This document shows positions 23,501 to 35,930 of a stretch of DNA of 64,000 nt, piece after piece. The notes beneath the pieces are model-generated. The model was not told the DNA's origin. It saw only the letters and a program-made list of their open reading frames with translations, and made no database searches. Origin of the DNA: Ziziphus jujuba (lineage: Eukaryota; Streptophyta; Magnoliopsida; Rosales; Rhamnaceae); contig NC_083384.1 in assembly GCF_031755915.1 (NCBI RefSeq), positions 29,154,501 through 29,218,500 on the forward strand, read 5' to 3'. Position 1 is the stretch's first letter, and each line of letters begins with the position of its first letter. Made by a program: the position numbers and the translations under genes.

Positions 23501-26500
23501 TAGTATTTAATACGGTTGACATGTGGCATCTTCTCATTGTGACACATGGCACCCTTTTAAGTCACATGTGGCATACTGTTCACATATTTAAAAATAATAT
23601 TAAAATAATACTGTATTTGAAAAACTTTACAGGTCTATAACTTTTCAACAAAATGTCCAAATCAGGTGTACCACTAGTCTACAGACTCGTATCGATGATT
23701 AATTCACATTCGTACATGAGTCAAAGCTCATATCCCCAAAAATAGAAAGTCAACCGGACACCCTTGGAACAATTTGGACCTCAATTTGTTTTGCTCATAA
23801 CTTTCAAACCGTAGCTCCGTTTTCGACGTGGTACTAGTCTATGAACTCATGCCAACGTATACTTCGTAATGGGATCTCTGTCAATGTGAAATTTGTCAGG
23901 ATCTGTCTAAATTCCTCACCGGAACCCTAGACAAGTCCTGATCCCAAGGAAATCCTACCGAACCCTCCAATGGAAAATCCGGCAGAACCTGCGCTAAGGG
24001 TTGGACTTACCACAAATTTGCTGCACTGAAAACACACTTCTATATACACCACCTTATTCCTCCCATCTTACTACAATTTGTTTCCACAAATTTATAGCAC
24101 TCTAAAATAATAACAGGGACTTAGTGCAGTATTTAACAAAATGTGTCCAATACAGTATACAAAGCATTATACAAATAAATATGAAATTAATACAATGTCA
24201 GATAAAGAAGCAATACAAGATGAAGAGGAAAAAGAGAGGAAATGCTTCTTGGACTTTCGGCAATGAACTGAGACGTCAGGCTAGCCCCGGACGAACATCT
24301 ACCAATCATTGTATCTAGGGGAACAGAATTTAAAAATATGAGATGCTAATCATCTCAGTGAGTGCCCCTATCTACTGTACAATTATAATAGTAACGATAA
24401 TTATAGCATATTTGATTAATTAAGAATAAATAAGTAAATAAATAATAACTAAATGAAAATAATTTTTTCTCTCAAAACCCTCATCATTCACTCTGTTAGA
24501 AAGGTTCCCCTTTTAAAACATTTTCGCAAAACCCAATCTTTTGTGCCCCAAAAATCAAGTAATAATTAATTAAATAAATAATTAAATAATCCAAATACGA
24601 ATAAAATATAATGAAATATAATAAAATAAATTCACGATACTTGCATTAAAGAAATATAACATAAAAGTGAAATTCAATATATAATTCATAAAATTTGATT
24701 TAATAAATCAAAATAAACAGTACCAAAAATATAATTTAAATAATTACAAACAATCATGTAAAATAAGTGGTAGAAAAATACTCTAGTATTCATTTTGAAA
24801 TATTCAACCAACCTATATAATATTTTTATGGCAAGATGCATTTTAAAAATATTAATTTAAAATAAGTGACATAAAATATGAATAAATACATTTTAGATCA
24901 TACTAATTGGAAATATATGATAAAACAAATTAAATACATTTAATTCAAATATGATTTTAAAACTTTAGGATTTGAAATTTATATCTGGAAAATAATACTT
25001 GACACACCACACTATATACCAGTGATGCCCTATGATACCCAGCGTCCCGAGCACCATCTGGCGGGAGGTTAAAGAGAGAAACTTGCATACGGTCGCTTCA
25101 GCGTCCCGAAAGTGCCACTGCTTAAACCCTCAACCCGGCCATGGAGGGGGGCGGCTTATGTGCACCATATAGAACTTGCCTGCCCTTGGTCCAATGGCAA
25201 CTCATAGGAGACATTATAACTTGCGTGCTCATCCACATATACAGTACAGAACACCAGTACTGTATGAGTGCGTCTAAAAAAAATAACCAATTTTATTATT
25301 AAAATACGTAATTTTTTTCAAAATTCGCCGTGGGAATTATACAATTTTTCAAACTCATCATTCCCACATTTTTCTTTAATAACACCAGCATAAATCCACC
25401 GATAATAATATACAAATAATTCTTCCCAAATCATAAAATCAATCAAATAATATTCCAAGGGCAATATTATATGATTTGAAACCACCAAACTTAAACCAAT
25501 ATTTTTCTTGAAATATTTAAAATCAAATCATGCCCAAAAATAATATTAAAATCCAAATACACTTAATTAAATGAAAACACCTTGCTCATGCATAATAAAT
25601 ACAATTAAATCACAATAATAAAAAATCAAGAATTCCTTAATAAACCAAATTTTCATTTAGCATCAATAAACATATATATATATATATATATATAATAAAA
25701 TTTTTACCATAATTATATTTAAATTCCACCACAAATCCTCAATACCATAAAATAATTTCCACAATGCATAAATTTATATAAATGCATTTTTTATTAATCA
25801 AAATAAATTCACAAATAAATTCCGTAATAAATCAAATAATATTACTTTTACAATTCTTTTAAATATCAAATTGTCATAAAATCTAGATTTCCATAATTTA
25901 TCAAAAAACATATATTTCAGTTTATTCAAATATGGGCATCAAAATTTAATTCACAATTTATCTAACAATTAACATAAAATAAAAACATTCAGATATTAAA
26001 ATATCACAATATAATTAATTTGACTCCCAAAATTAATTTCAAATGTGGGTCACTCACCTCGAGCACACGTACTCCTAGAACAATAATATTACACAACTCA
26101 ATAAATTAATATTTTATTCGGATAAATAATACCTGATAACTCGGGGGGTTTAACACAAACGTTAACCAAAATTTATGAGTAATATACCAAAACGAAGTTT
26201 ATGGAATGAGGATTACGAATCTGGTCTTACTTCCCGGAGATCGGACCCGAGGTGGCCGGAATATCGCCGGAAAGCTCTCGGAATTCAAGTCCTTGATTCT
26301 CACAATCCGTTAAGAATCGAGGAAAGTGGACACCAGATTTGGGTTCAGAGGGTCGGAATTAGTGGGAAAGGATGGGTCGTGCAACTGGAAACTCATCGGA
26401 AAGATCGACTTCCGGATGAGCCGCCGTGGTCACAGGAATTCGCCACTGCCGGCGGTGCGTCCGGTGGCCACTGGCCGTGATTTTTGGTGGGAAGGTAGAT

Positions 26501-27433
26501 TTGGTGATGGGTAACTCAACAGGACTAGCGATGAGGCAAACGGAGGCCAGAATAGGGAGAAATCTTGGTTTGAAGCAATCGGTGCCACCGCTGGAAAAAG
26601 TCTCGATCCCGGCGCGTCGGTGGTCGGTTGGCAGTGATTTTTGGCTATCTAGCCGGTTTTCAGGTGGGCTTCAAGGTGGGGTGGCGCATGTATGGAAAGG
26701 GTGGCTGGAAAATGGCTAAGCGGCGGTGGCCGGTTGGTTTCTCTCTCTAGCTCTCTTTCTCTCTCTCTCCTCCCTTCTTTCTCTCTCCTTTCCCCGGCTT
26801 CCGTGTTTTGCCAAAATAAAAGCCACCCGTGGGTGACACTGTTCACTCATGGGATTGGCTGAAAAGACGACACGTGGCACACACTGTTCACTCAAGTCAA
26901 AATATATTAAAATATTACGATATTCGGAAAACTTTACATGTCCATAACTTTTTAACCAGATGTCCAATTTAAGCGTGCCGCTAGTCTATGAACTCATATC
27001 GATGAGTACTTCACAACCATGCATGAGTCAAGCTCAACTTTTCATGAACAAAAAGTCAACTTCGGCACCCCTTGGACAATTTGGACCTCAACTTGTTTTG
27101 CTCATAACTTTCAAACCGTAGCTCCATTTTGGACATGCTACTAGTCTATGAACTCGTGCTAATGTGTACTTCGTAACGGAACCTCGGTCAATGTGAAATT
27201 CCACTAGAAGAAAAAAGTCAACATTTGATCCCTTCTCGGTCAACAACGGTCAAACCTGGTCAACCTTGGTCAAATTTTAGAAATTTCCTATGTACTTCGG
27301 GACGGGGTGTTACAAAGTTCTACCGGAAGCAAAAAGTCAACATTTAACCCCTTCTCGGTCAATGATGGTCAAACCTGGTCAACCTCGGTCAAATTCGAGA
27401 AATTTTCGGTGTACTTCGGGACGGGGTGTTACA
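20546..27433 (-). repeat. Solo LTR B of the chromovirus family, containing LTR C
   Basis: It runs from TGTCAGGACCCGTCC to GACGGGGTGTTACA in plus-strand view. Without C it is about 3.46 kb. The flanks TTGTG (20541-20545) and TTTTG (27434-27438) are a 5-bp target duplication with one difference inside the TNL C-JID exon. The last 119 bp of B lie to the right of C (27315-27433). No internal retroelement sequence is present. Confidence 0.85.
23894..27314 (-). repeat. Solo LTR C, nested in LTR B
   Basis: A second 3421-bp family member (TGTCAGGATCTGTC...GGACGGGGTGTTACA in plus view) interrupts B near its end, at a GTGAAATT site. The flanks AAATT and AAGTT form a 5-bp target duplication with one difference. 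Order of events: TNL exon, then B, then C. Confidence 0.85.
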
Positions 27434-27786
27434 TTTTGCATCACATCTCCCCATGTCTTGTTTGTACAAAAACCAAACCCCAAACTTCTTACCAAACCCC
27501 AAACTTCTTAATCTCGGCATACTCATGTCTTGTTTGATCACTTCCAATGTCTAAAGTTTGCTCTCTAATATCAAAATAAGGACGGACAGGGAAAGAGGCC
27601 TCATTGCTACACGTGGAGGGCCATTTTAGTCAAAATAAAGATTAGAATCTCCATTTGTGAACACCACGAAATTATCTTCCCAAGCTTCTCTAATTCCTCT
27701 CGGCAACTTGGTTCATCATATCATCACGATCTCCTCCTTCCTTCCTATCATCTATCGTTCTTTCTTTCCTTTATAATAACCTAGAA

Positions 27787-29203
27787 TGTCAGGACTCGTC
27801 CAAAATTTCTCACCGGAACCCTAGACAGGTCCTGATCCTAGAGAAACCCTACCGAATCCTCCAATAGAAAATCCAGAGAACCTCCCCTAAGGGTTGGACT
27901 TACCACAATTTTCTTGCATTGAAAATACACTTCTATGTACACCACCTTATTCCTCCCACATTACCACAATTTAAGTTCCACAATTGGCAGCACTTCGATA
28001 ACAAATTATTTAAACATCACACATACATTTTTCAGATTACCACATTAAAATAATATTATTTTATCCAAAAATGGCATTTTTCAAAATACTCAATCACAAT
28101 TCACAAATAAGGTACCAAATCGAAGCTTATAACGAGGACATCAAGAATATACCTTCAATTTGCCCCACCGCCGCCAGAGATGGCCGGAATCCCATCGGGG
28201 AGTCACGGTCAGTTTTGAACTCCACAATATCCCACAAACGAGCGAGGTTTGAGCCAATTTGAGCTTGAAAACGGACTCAAGAGGTTTATATTGGTGGGAA
28301 TGGACTGGTTGCACTGCTGCTAGTAGCCGGAAAACCAGCCGATGGGGAGGAAGCCGATTGCCTACGTTATGCACCGATCTTGGCGCGTTAACCACTCCAC
28401 CAGCCGGAGATTGAGTGGTTGAGGTCGTGCCATCGTGGGTCACCGGTCTGTCCAATGCGTGTGGCCTGCTGCCGTCTGCACAGTGGTCAATCGGCCGGAG
28501 ATGAAGGAGGAGGAAGGTGGACCGTTGAGGGGGGAAAGGAAGAAGAAGAAGAAGAAAATCGTGCCCCCCGTGTTTTTCCCCCTTTTTTCCTCACGTGGGG
28601 AGAAGAAAAAAAAGAAAAAGGCAAAAGAAATAAAAAGAAATAAAATAAAATAATTAAATAATATTATTGTATAGAATAATAATAAAATAATATGGTATTT
28701 AACCATAGTTGACATGTGGCATCTCATCGTTGTGACACATGGCACCTTTTATTAAGTCACACGTGGTACACTGTTCACATATTTAAAAATAATATTAAAA
28801 TAATACTATATTTGAAAAACTCTACAAGTCCATAACTTTCAAACCACATGTCTAAATTGGACGTGCCGCTAGTCTATGGACTCGTATCGACGAGTACTTC
28901 ACAACTACGCATGAGTCAAGGCTTAATTTTGCATGAACAAAAAGTCAAGTCCGGCACCCCTTGGACAATTTGGACCTCAACTTGTTTTGCTCACAACTTT
29001 CAAACCGTAGCTCCGTTTTCAACATGCTACTAGTCTATGAACTCGTGACAATGCGTACTTTTTAATGGTACCTTGATCAATGTAAAATTTCATCAGGGGC
29101 AAAAAGTCAACATTTGACCCCTTTTCGGTCAACGATAGTCAAACCCGGTCAACCTTGGTCAAATTTGAGAAATTTCCAGTGTACTTCGGGACGGGGTGTT
29201 ACA
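27787..29203 (-). repeat. Chromovirus LTR F, internally deleted (1.4 kb)
   Basis: Both family ends are present (TGTCAGGACTCGTCC, GGGACGGGGTGTTACA in plus view). An exact target duplication TAGAA lies at 27782-27786 and 29204-29208. About 1.5-2 kb of the AT-rich middle is missing compared with B and C. It is a complete insertion of a short form or a later internal deletion. Confidence 0.85.
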
Positions 29204-29513
29204 TAGAAAAACAGAGAACCAAAATCAATAACGGTCTTCCTATTTCCTTAATTTATGTATTTGACAAAAAACAAGGACTCCAAAAAGGAAAACAAACGAC
29301 TTATTTTTTGGGCTTTGAGTTTAATCATTCTTCATAATTATACTTTGAGCTAATTTGGTAAAGATCACCTCCAAATGAACTAATTGAACTTTATGATTGA
29401 TCTTAAAACCTCTAGCTCTAAATCATCAAGGGTGTTTACAAGCACTTTTGGGTCTGTTTCTTTATAACTATTTCAAATTGGTCTTTGAATATTTTGAGAC
29501 TCAGTCTTTCAAA

Positions 29514-29557
<44 letters not shown>

Positions 29558-31477
29558 ATTTTGAGAACCAGAGCTTCTGTGTTCGAAGCGTGCGAGGTTG
29601 AAGGAGAGTCAAGAGCAATGAACTTCAATGGCATGCCTAGTAATACTATAAAAACTGAAGGCTTATTACTATTGTTCTTGATCTTGTTGCTAGTTGAATC
29701 TAGAGAAGAGCCAACGGGAATTGAAGTTCATGGGCAACCTCCATTGCCCATGGCATCGAGATAGTTGGCCGTTGCTGGTACCCAAAAAGCATGAGATCAG
29801 AGAGATGCTTGGAACTGCATTGCCTGGTTTTTACCTCGTATCTCCAACAGGTAGATTTCAACATCAACACGTAGTTTTGACCTCATAGCCATCAGAAAAG
29901 GGTGTAGAAGTCAAGTGGCCAGAGTGGAATCTTCAAAGGACATGCGGCATGTGTCGCTGAGCAGAGAGAATGGTGACAAAGGTGACCTGCGCTCCGATAG
30001 AAATGAGTCAATTTGAAAATGGAAGATGTTGGAATGCAGTTGCCGGAGTTCCATCATGATTCACAGATGGAGGCTCTGAACTTTTGATGTAGCGGAAGCT
30101 TATGAGAAAGACGAGTGTTAATCAAATATGAGCAACAATATTTCAATACTTATTGATTTGCGCATGAATTCCAAAGATTAAAATGAAAATAGAATAATTT
30201 TTGAAATTTTATTACTTAATAGCTACCATTACAATTACTAAAATAAAACTTAAATAGAAGAGCTTAAAAGAAAGAGTGCCGCTTTTTAGACGATCTGTTT
30301 TGCTTTTTACACTGCATTTTTGTTTGAAATTACTAAAATCCATTTATTTTTTACTTTTGAATGTTCTAGTAAATGTTTGAAATACCTAAAAAGTGAAAAA
30401 TAATGGTTCTCCATTGGCATTCATATACAGTGTAAAAAATAAAAAATAAAAAAATAAGGAAAATTTAATGATTATGGTTTTAAAAGAATAGGAGGGTATT
30501 TTAATATATTTAATGGATATATAACTGCAGAGTTATTTTCGTATTCCAACTAGCAATTCTTTAAAAGAAATTCTAATATCTCAATAATTATTGAAATTAT
30601 AATAAATACAAAATTTGTTAAAAAAAGAAAGTTTTGCTAAATTAAAGTAATATTAAAATCCAACAATCTTTTGACTTACGAACAGTTGGCAGAATTCAAT
30701 GTGGACATTCCTAGATCAAAATTTAAGTCAGTCAAAATATGATCAAGAATAATAATTTTGACTTTTTGAGCCTTAAATGATGAAATTTTATCATGGGATC
30801 TTGTGGATCAGCTTTATGGCATCGTTTCCCATCAAATTAGGCTAATGGATCAGTAAAATCCCGTACTTTTTGAATTAACAGATATCCATATATATATATG
30901 TATATATATATATTTTCCCTTTTAGAAGAAGAAGAAACCAGCCAGCTTTATTTTTATTTTTTTTAATACTTTCTTTTCTTTTCTTTTATTTATTATAACA
31001 TATATTTTCTTTGCCATTTTTCAGTTATATATTATATTGCCGGTTTTTCAATGCCTATAGTACAACAATTTCAGCTTTTCAGATTTTAGGGAATGTTCAA
31101 TTACCAATTTATTTTTCTTACTTATATCTAACAGAAATTGACTAATGCTGGAAGTGTTATTGAATTGTTTAAAATTTTTAGGTATAATTTAGAATCAAGG
31201 TATAACTTAGAAGGTCCAAGTGAAATTAACCCTTTTGTTTATCATTTATTATGGCTCTTTTCACTAGGGTGGTGTGAAGGGGAGTTCTACAGACGTGGAT
31301 GTGAATAAGATGCATGATGAGCCGTCCAACCGTGGATGTGAATTAGATGCATGATGAGCCGTCCCACCGTAGTGTTTTCTGTGAAATAGAGACTTTGTTA
31401 TTTTCTCATATAATTTATTCCGTTGGGGTTTGATGAGTTGTGATCCTCAAGGAATTGGATATATATATATATATTTA

Positions 31478-31508
<31 letters not shown>

Positions 31509-32470
31509 ATATATATACACCAATATAAATTAAGAACACTGAACGAGGTATTCACCAAAAAAAAAAAAAAAGAATTGGAAATCTATTTTATAAACCAGCA
31601 AACCAACGTCTAATTAAACTAGATGCTGACTCGGGTAACTCGGCTGTGATTATAATAATCTGAAAAATTGGTTAGCTCAGTGAAGCAAGAATGTCTCATC
31701 ATCTTGTGTCTTCCTCAATTTTCCTGGAGGTGGGAATATACACAATTAACGACCAAATTTTTAGGTGATCACCGAAAAATTATATTTTATTTGACAAATC
31801 CATTCTCTAATTGTTAATTGACAATATTCTTTTCTTTATTTTTCTTTGATTATCTAATTAACAATATTTTTGTGGTAACACTAACTAACAATATTCTTAA
31901 GCATATATATATATATATACACACACATAGGTTATATAACTATTAAATTAATTAGACTAAGGAAATATGAGTACTAGTTTTCTTTTTCTTATTTTGAAAA
32001 AGAAATATGAACAATGCTTAATAATATTCCATGCAAGACTAAAGCGGCTATCCGTTTTTAGCTTAATTTAACCTTCCTTTTGATACCCAAGGTCACTTTC
32101 TTTTATAAATTAATTTGGAAGCACGGCTTATCGGCAATAAGTAATATACTAATATATATAAACACGAAGTCTTTATTTTTTAACCTTTTTTCAACACATC
32201 TTGCTGGTTGTGTCGGATTTGTTATATTAAGGCCCATATGTCCTTTAGTCGGCCTTTTTATTTTACGCATCAAGCTTTGTGTTCAAAATATCTAAGGCAT
32301 CCTATATGCCCTTGGATTGGAATTTTATGTTGTGGTGCCTACTGTTTAATACCTTATTAAAATATAATTCATCATTAGCCATCATTGGATTCTGTTAATG
32401 GATTTTATCCTTTAGTTATGTATATGTATATATTGAAGCAATATGTCTATACATATATATATATATATAT
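29204..32470. other. AT-rich spacer, no recognisable gene
   Basis: Apart from AT microsatellites (29518-29549, 31459-31516), poly-A/T runs and a 37-bp tandem duplication near 31295-31370 (GTGGATGTGAAT.AGATGCATGATGAGCCGTCC twice), I see nothing coding. An ORF at 29552-29764 and its surroundings have slightly higher GC and a hydrophobic LLLLFLILLL run but match no family I know. Confidence 0.5.
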
Positions 32471-32479
32471 GAATACATA

Positions 32480-33290
32480 AATAATAATTTCCAGGTTGGC
32501 TTGCTCTTTATCTGCATTCTGTAGTACTTGTCAAATTCAATTACAATTATGGAATGTTTGGCGGGCAATAGAGTTATTTTATTCATTATTGTTCTTTTAT
32601 CTATGTGACGCTCGAAATGTGGCCTGTAAATTTTACATATAATTTATTTCTTTGGGTTTGATAAGTTAGTGATCCCCTCAAGGATATTTAGTCAAAATTA
32701 ATAATTTTCCTTTTTTTTTTTTAACTTAAAAAATTTGTTTTATTGTCTTACCATGAGTACGTATGGTTGATAAATCCGGATGCAAAACACATTTTTTTTT
32801 TTTTTTTTTTTTTTTTTGGGGTGACAAGCTAATGATCTCTTCAATTGAGGAATTTTTAGAGAAATGATAAAGTAGTCGTCGCTAGTTTAATCGCATTCTC
32901 TCACTGCAGTCTGCAGGGCATGTGAGTCTATTAGAAATTTACATTTTATAGTCCTATGGTATGGCTTTACTTATAAATTTTCTAAAGTCTCAATTATTAA
33001 TTCCCTTTGATACCATCTTCTTTAATTACTCTTCTTGCCTGTCCTATTTGTATGGTATATATAGAAAAGCACTTTAAGAGTCCATACATCATTGTAATTA
33101 GCTAGTAATTAACCCCCAAGCTTTGGTGACGTCTGCCCAGTCTATGTATTTTACGGAAAAATGACAGTAGCATATAAATTAACTACCCAAAAAAAATTAA
33201 AAAAAAAAGAAAAGAAAAAACTTTCTTGTTGCCCAGTAAACAAACTTGTACTAAATCAGGTTATATAAACATAATATTGATTGCATCTCC
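32480..33290. repeat. TNL-unit spacer, copy upstream of unit 2's 3' end
   Basis: It contains TTGCTCTTTATCTG, GTACTTGTCAAA, GCAATAGAGTTATTT, then ATAATTTATTTCTTTGGGTTTG..GTGATCC and AGAAAAGCACTTTAAGAG..CATACATCATTGTAATT. The same succession is found at 60530-61530 beyond unit 3, and in part at 13945-14240 and 53895-54170. No gene is visible. It records the tandem duplication that made the TNL array. Confidence 0.72.
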
Positions 33291-34007
33291 TGGATGGAGA
33301 AAATCATGAAAATTTGGCTTCTGCTTCATGAACTGGGAAATTAATAAACTTTGCTAAAAAATTATAAGAATCTCAGCAAAGGAAGAGAAATATACCTGTA
33401 GATCTTGTACTAATGAATTAGTTGGTTTTTATTGAGGGCCTGTTCTCTCATAGGGATTCTTTGCAATGAGAAACTGGATACTTCAACGACACGAAAGGAA
33501 GAGTATTTTTTCAATACATTATTTTTTTTTTTAAAATTTCTCTGCAAATATATGTAAAATGGCTTATAGAAGTTGTTAAAGAAATTCGATTTGATATCAC
33601 AAAAACAAGTAATCCAATGTCAAAACAAGAAGAAAGACAAGAGGAAGAGAGAACTTCTCCAAACACCATTCATTTGAAGCTACGTGCAGTGGTGTCCGCA
33701 TAGCTCACACACTTAATTCTTCAAAGCCTGAAACTTAAAAAGATTACAAAATTCACCAATGTATATATATACATGAAAAATCCATCAAAATACTTTTCAA
33801 AACAAAATATTTTTATTTTCCCTCTGTGAGTATCAAAAAATTTTCCTTTAGAAATTACACTAAAATTTGTTAACTTATTAGTTTATAAATTACCACTAAA
33901 ATACTACAAAATGCACGTTGTAAACAGAGTATATTAACTCCTATTAGTTTATATGCAAAAAAGAAAAAAAGAAAAAGGGAAAAAAGAAAAGATGAAATAG
34001 ACTTACA
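33291..34007 (-). pseudogene. TNL unit 2: intron after the stop and decayed downstream CxxC exon
   Basis: A donor GTAAGT follows exon end 34007. The acceptor (TTTCAG) gives an exon start at 33727. The exon begins GFEE like the other copies but reaches a stop after LSV, because one base is gained where unit 3 reads YVCELC. The hydrophobic part follows out of frame. Confidence 0.65.
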
Positions 34008-34274
34008 TTAGCATGCGCGGAATATGCTTTGATTTTCTTATTCCTTATCCGTCAGAGCCAACAATGATTTCATAAGTAGCAGCAAAGCATGTCTTGAAGT
34101 TATAGCACGGAATTGTTCTGTTTTTCCTCAATGTCCAATTGCTCTGCATCTACAAAACAGTCAAATAAGCTTGGGTTTCTTAGACTGTGATACATCATCG
34201 TCTTCTTCCTCAAAAGAGCCAACAGCGTCACTTCCACTTGATTCACAATATTCATTGAAGCTTCTCTTATTCTT

Positions 34275-34793
34275 TCATTCAGTTTCTGCATCACATCTCT
34301 CCATGTCTTGTTTGTATACAAACCGAACCCCAAACTTCTTAATCTCGCCATACTCACTTCCTACGTTGCTGAGCTTCGAGACCCAATCATAATAATCAAG
34401 ACAGACATGGAAAGAGGCCTCAGTACTACAAGTAGTGGGCCAATCTAGTCCATCCAATCCTTGGCAATATTTCGAAGACTGTCTTTTTACATACCATATG
34501 AGCACGTGATCTGAACTAGACTTGTTAAACATGTCGTACTTAGTACAATTATGATATTTGTAAAGACTACCATCGTCGATGGTCTTGAAATTCAGTTTAC
34601 AATTAGTAATTAACGTTGTATTATTGTCAATTTTATTCCAATGAAAAACAATGCAGAAAGCCAAAGCCAAGAAGTCGTCATTATTCCAATATGGACGAAG
34701 CATAATATTATTGATTAAAGTCCCACAAGTTTGATGGTTGAACCACTTTGGAATTTCATCTCCCGGATAGCAAAAACTATGATAATATATGTC
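34275..34793 (-). pseudogene. TNL unit 2 C-JID exon
   Basis: The exon opens after an acceptor (ATGAAACAG) with DIYYHSFCYPGDEIPKWF. That YPGDEIPKWF block marks the post-LRR C-JID domain of TNLs. It runs to RFVYKQDMERCDAETE and then TGA. In unit 3 the next residue is Arg (AGA) and the frame continues 38 more codons, so this is a nonsense change. Confidence 0.85.
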
Positions 34794-34877
34794 CTGTTTC
34801 ATGACCGTAGGAAACTAATCAACTTGCTCAAAAATTATAAACCATCTCAGCAAACGAAGAGAAATAGTTATACATAC

Positions 34878-35930
34878 CCATGCAACTTTTATACGAGCCA
34901 GAATTTGAATTACTGCACGATCAGCTATCATGGTGTTGTGTGTATTCTGATCCCATTTTTCACATCCGTAAAAATCAATAGAATCAGTATAAACATAGAT
35001 ATCGGACAGATGGTCCAATAGTGGGGCGGCACTCCAGGTTGAAATGTTCTCCAGTGACGTGCAGCCACTTGCAGACAAATTCTTACAAAGCGATGGAAGC
35101 TCCGGTAAATATTTCAATCTCTCACAATTATCCACACACAACTCGTGCAAAGATTGTGGAAGGGAAGGCAATTTTTTATTTTTTGAACAGTAGGAAAGCG
35201 TTATCCTCTTAAGGTTCCTTAAAGTACATAGATAGTTGGGAAGAAACTCAAGATCCTTGCAACCACATGTCTCTAAATATCTGAGGGATACTAGATTTAC
35301 AACGGACTCTGACAAATCTTTAATCCCTGAGTAAGATAACTTAAGATAACTTAAGCGTTTCATGGGCTTCAAGATTTTGGGAAACTTTTTCAGTTTCTCA
35401 CAAGCACATAGATTTAATGATTCAAGAGATTTCAAATGACAAATGCTTGATGGAAGACTTTTAAAGTTTCTGCAAGAAAACAAATCTAGTTGCACGAGAC
35501 CCGAGAGATCCCCAATTGATGGTGGCAGTGTCTCTATAGCTGTCTGACGTAAAAGTAAACATCTTAAATTGGGTGCAAACTTTTGGGAAATGTGACCCTG
35601 AGATGAGTAGAGACATAAATTGCCTGTAAAATTTTGGATGCAACTTTTGAGATATGTGAAATTCTTCCAAAGATTCTTAATGCCTCCTAACCTTGCAACA
35701 TCCAAGTACCCCTCTGCTCTTTTTGATTTATCATCAAGATCTCTGTGTTTGGAGCAGCCATTCAAATTTAGATAAGTAAGCTTCTCAAGATTTTGAAGAG
35801 ATGAAAGCACCTGAACCAGGCTTTTACAGCCTTCAAGATTTATACTCAGACTCGGAGCCAGAGACAGATTTGATATTTGAGTAAGGAACTTGGAATAGCT
35901 AAGATCGATCCTCCTTAATGTTGGAACAGA
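34878..35930 (-). pseudogene. TNL unit 2 LRR exon (open)
   Basis: An uninterrupted LRR exon of 351 codons. It has repeats such as LVQLDLFSCRNFKSLPSSI, followed by the SLESLNLCACEKLKKFP and LPQSLHELCVDNCERLKYLP repeats. Donor GTATGT and acceptor phases are both 0. It is the best kept part of unit 2, and the repeats align with those of unit 3. It belongs to the dead gene as a whole. Confidence 0.85.

Larger units (their letters stand above)
20240..27665 (-). pseudogene. TNL unit 1: C-JID exon fragment split by nested chromovirus LTRs
   Basis: The upstream part (27665-27434) reads on the minus strand as a decayed C-JID domain with a local duplication of AAGTTTGGGGTTTGGT. The remainder (20545-20248) continues in frame as TERKNKRHFNECCE, an acidic stretch, and SKKLKVI, then TGA at 20417-20415. 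The stop is in the same place as in unit 3. A donor GTAAAT follows (exon end 20247). LTR B lies between the two parts, and a Copia element lies in the following intron. There is no LRR, NB-ARC or TIR upstream. It is dead, but useful for showing that the stop position is conserved. Confidence 0.8.

Noticed and set aside
29552..29764. 70-codon plus-strand ORF with a hydrophobic run
   Set aside because: It starts in an AT microsatellite and has no family signal and no homologous copy in the window. I could not support it as a gene.
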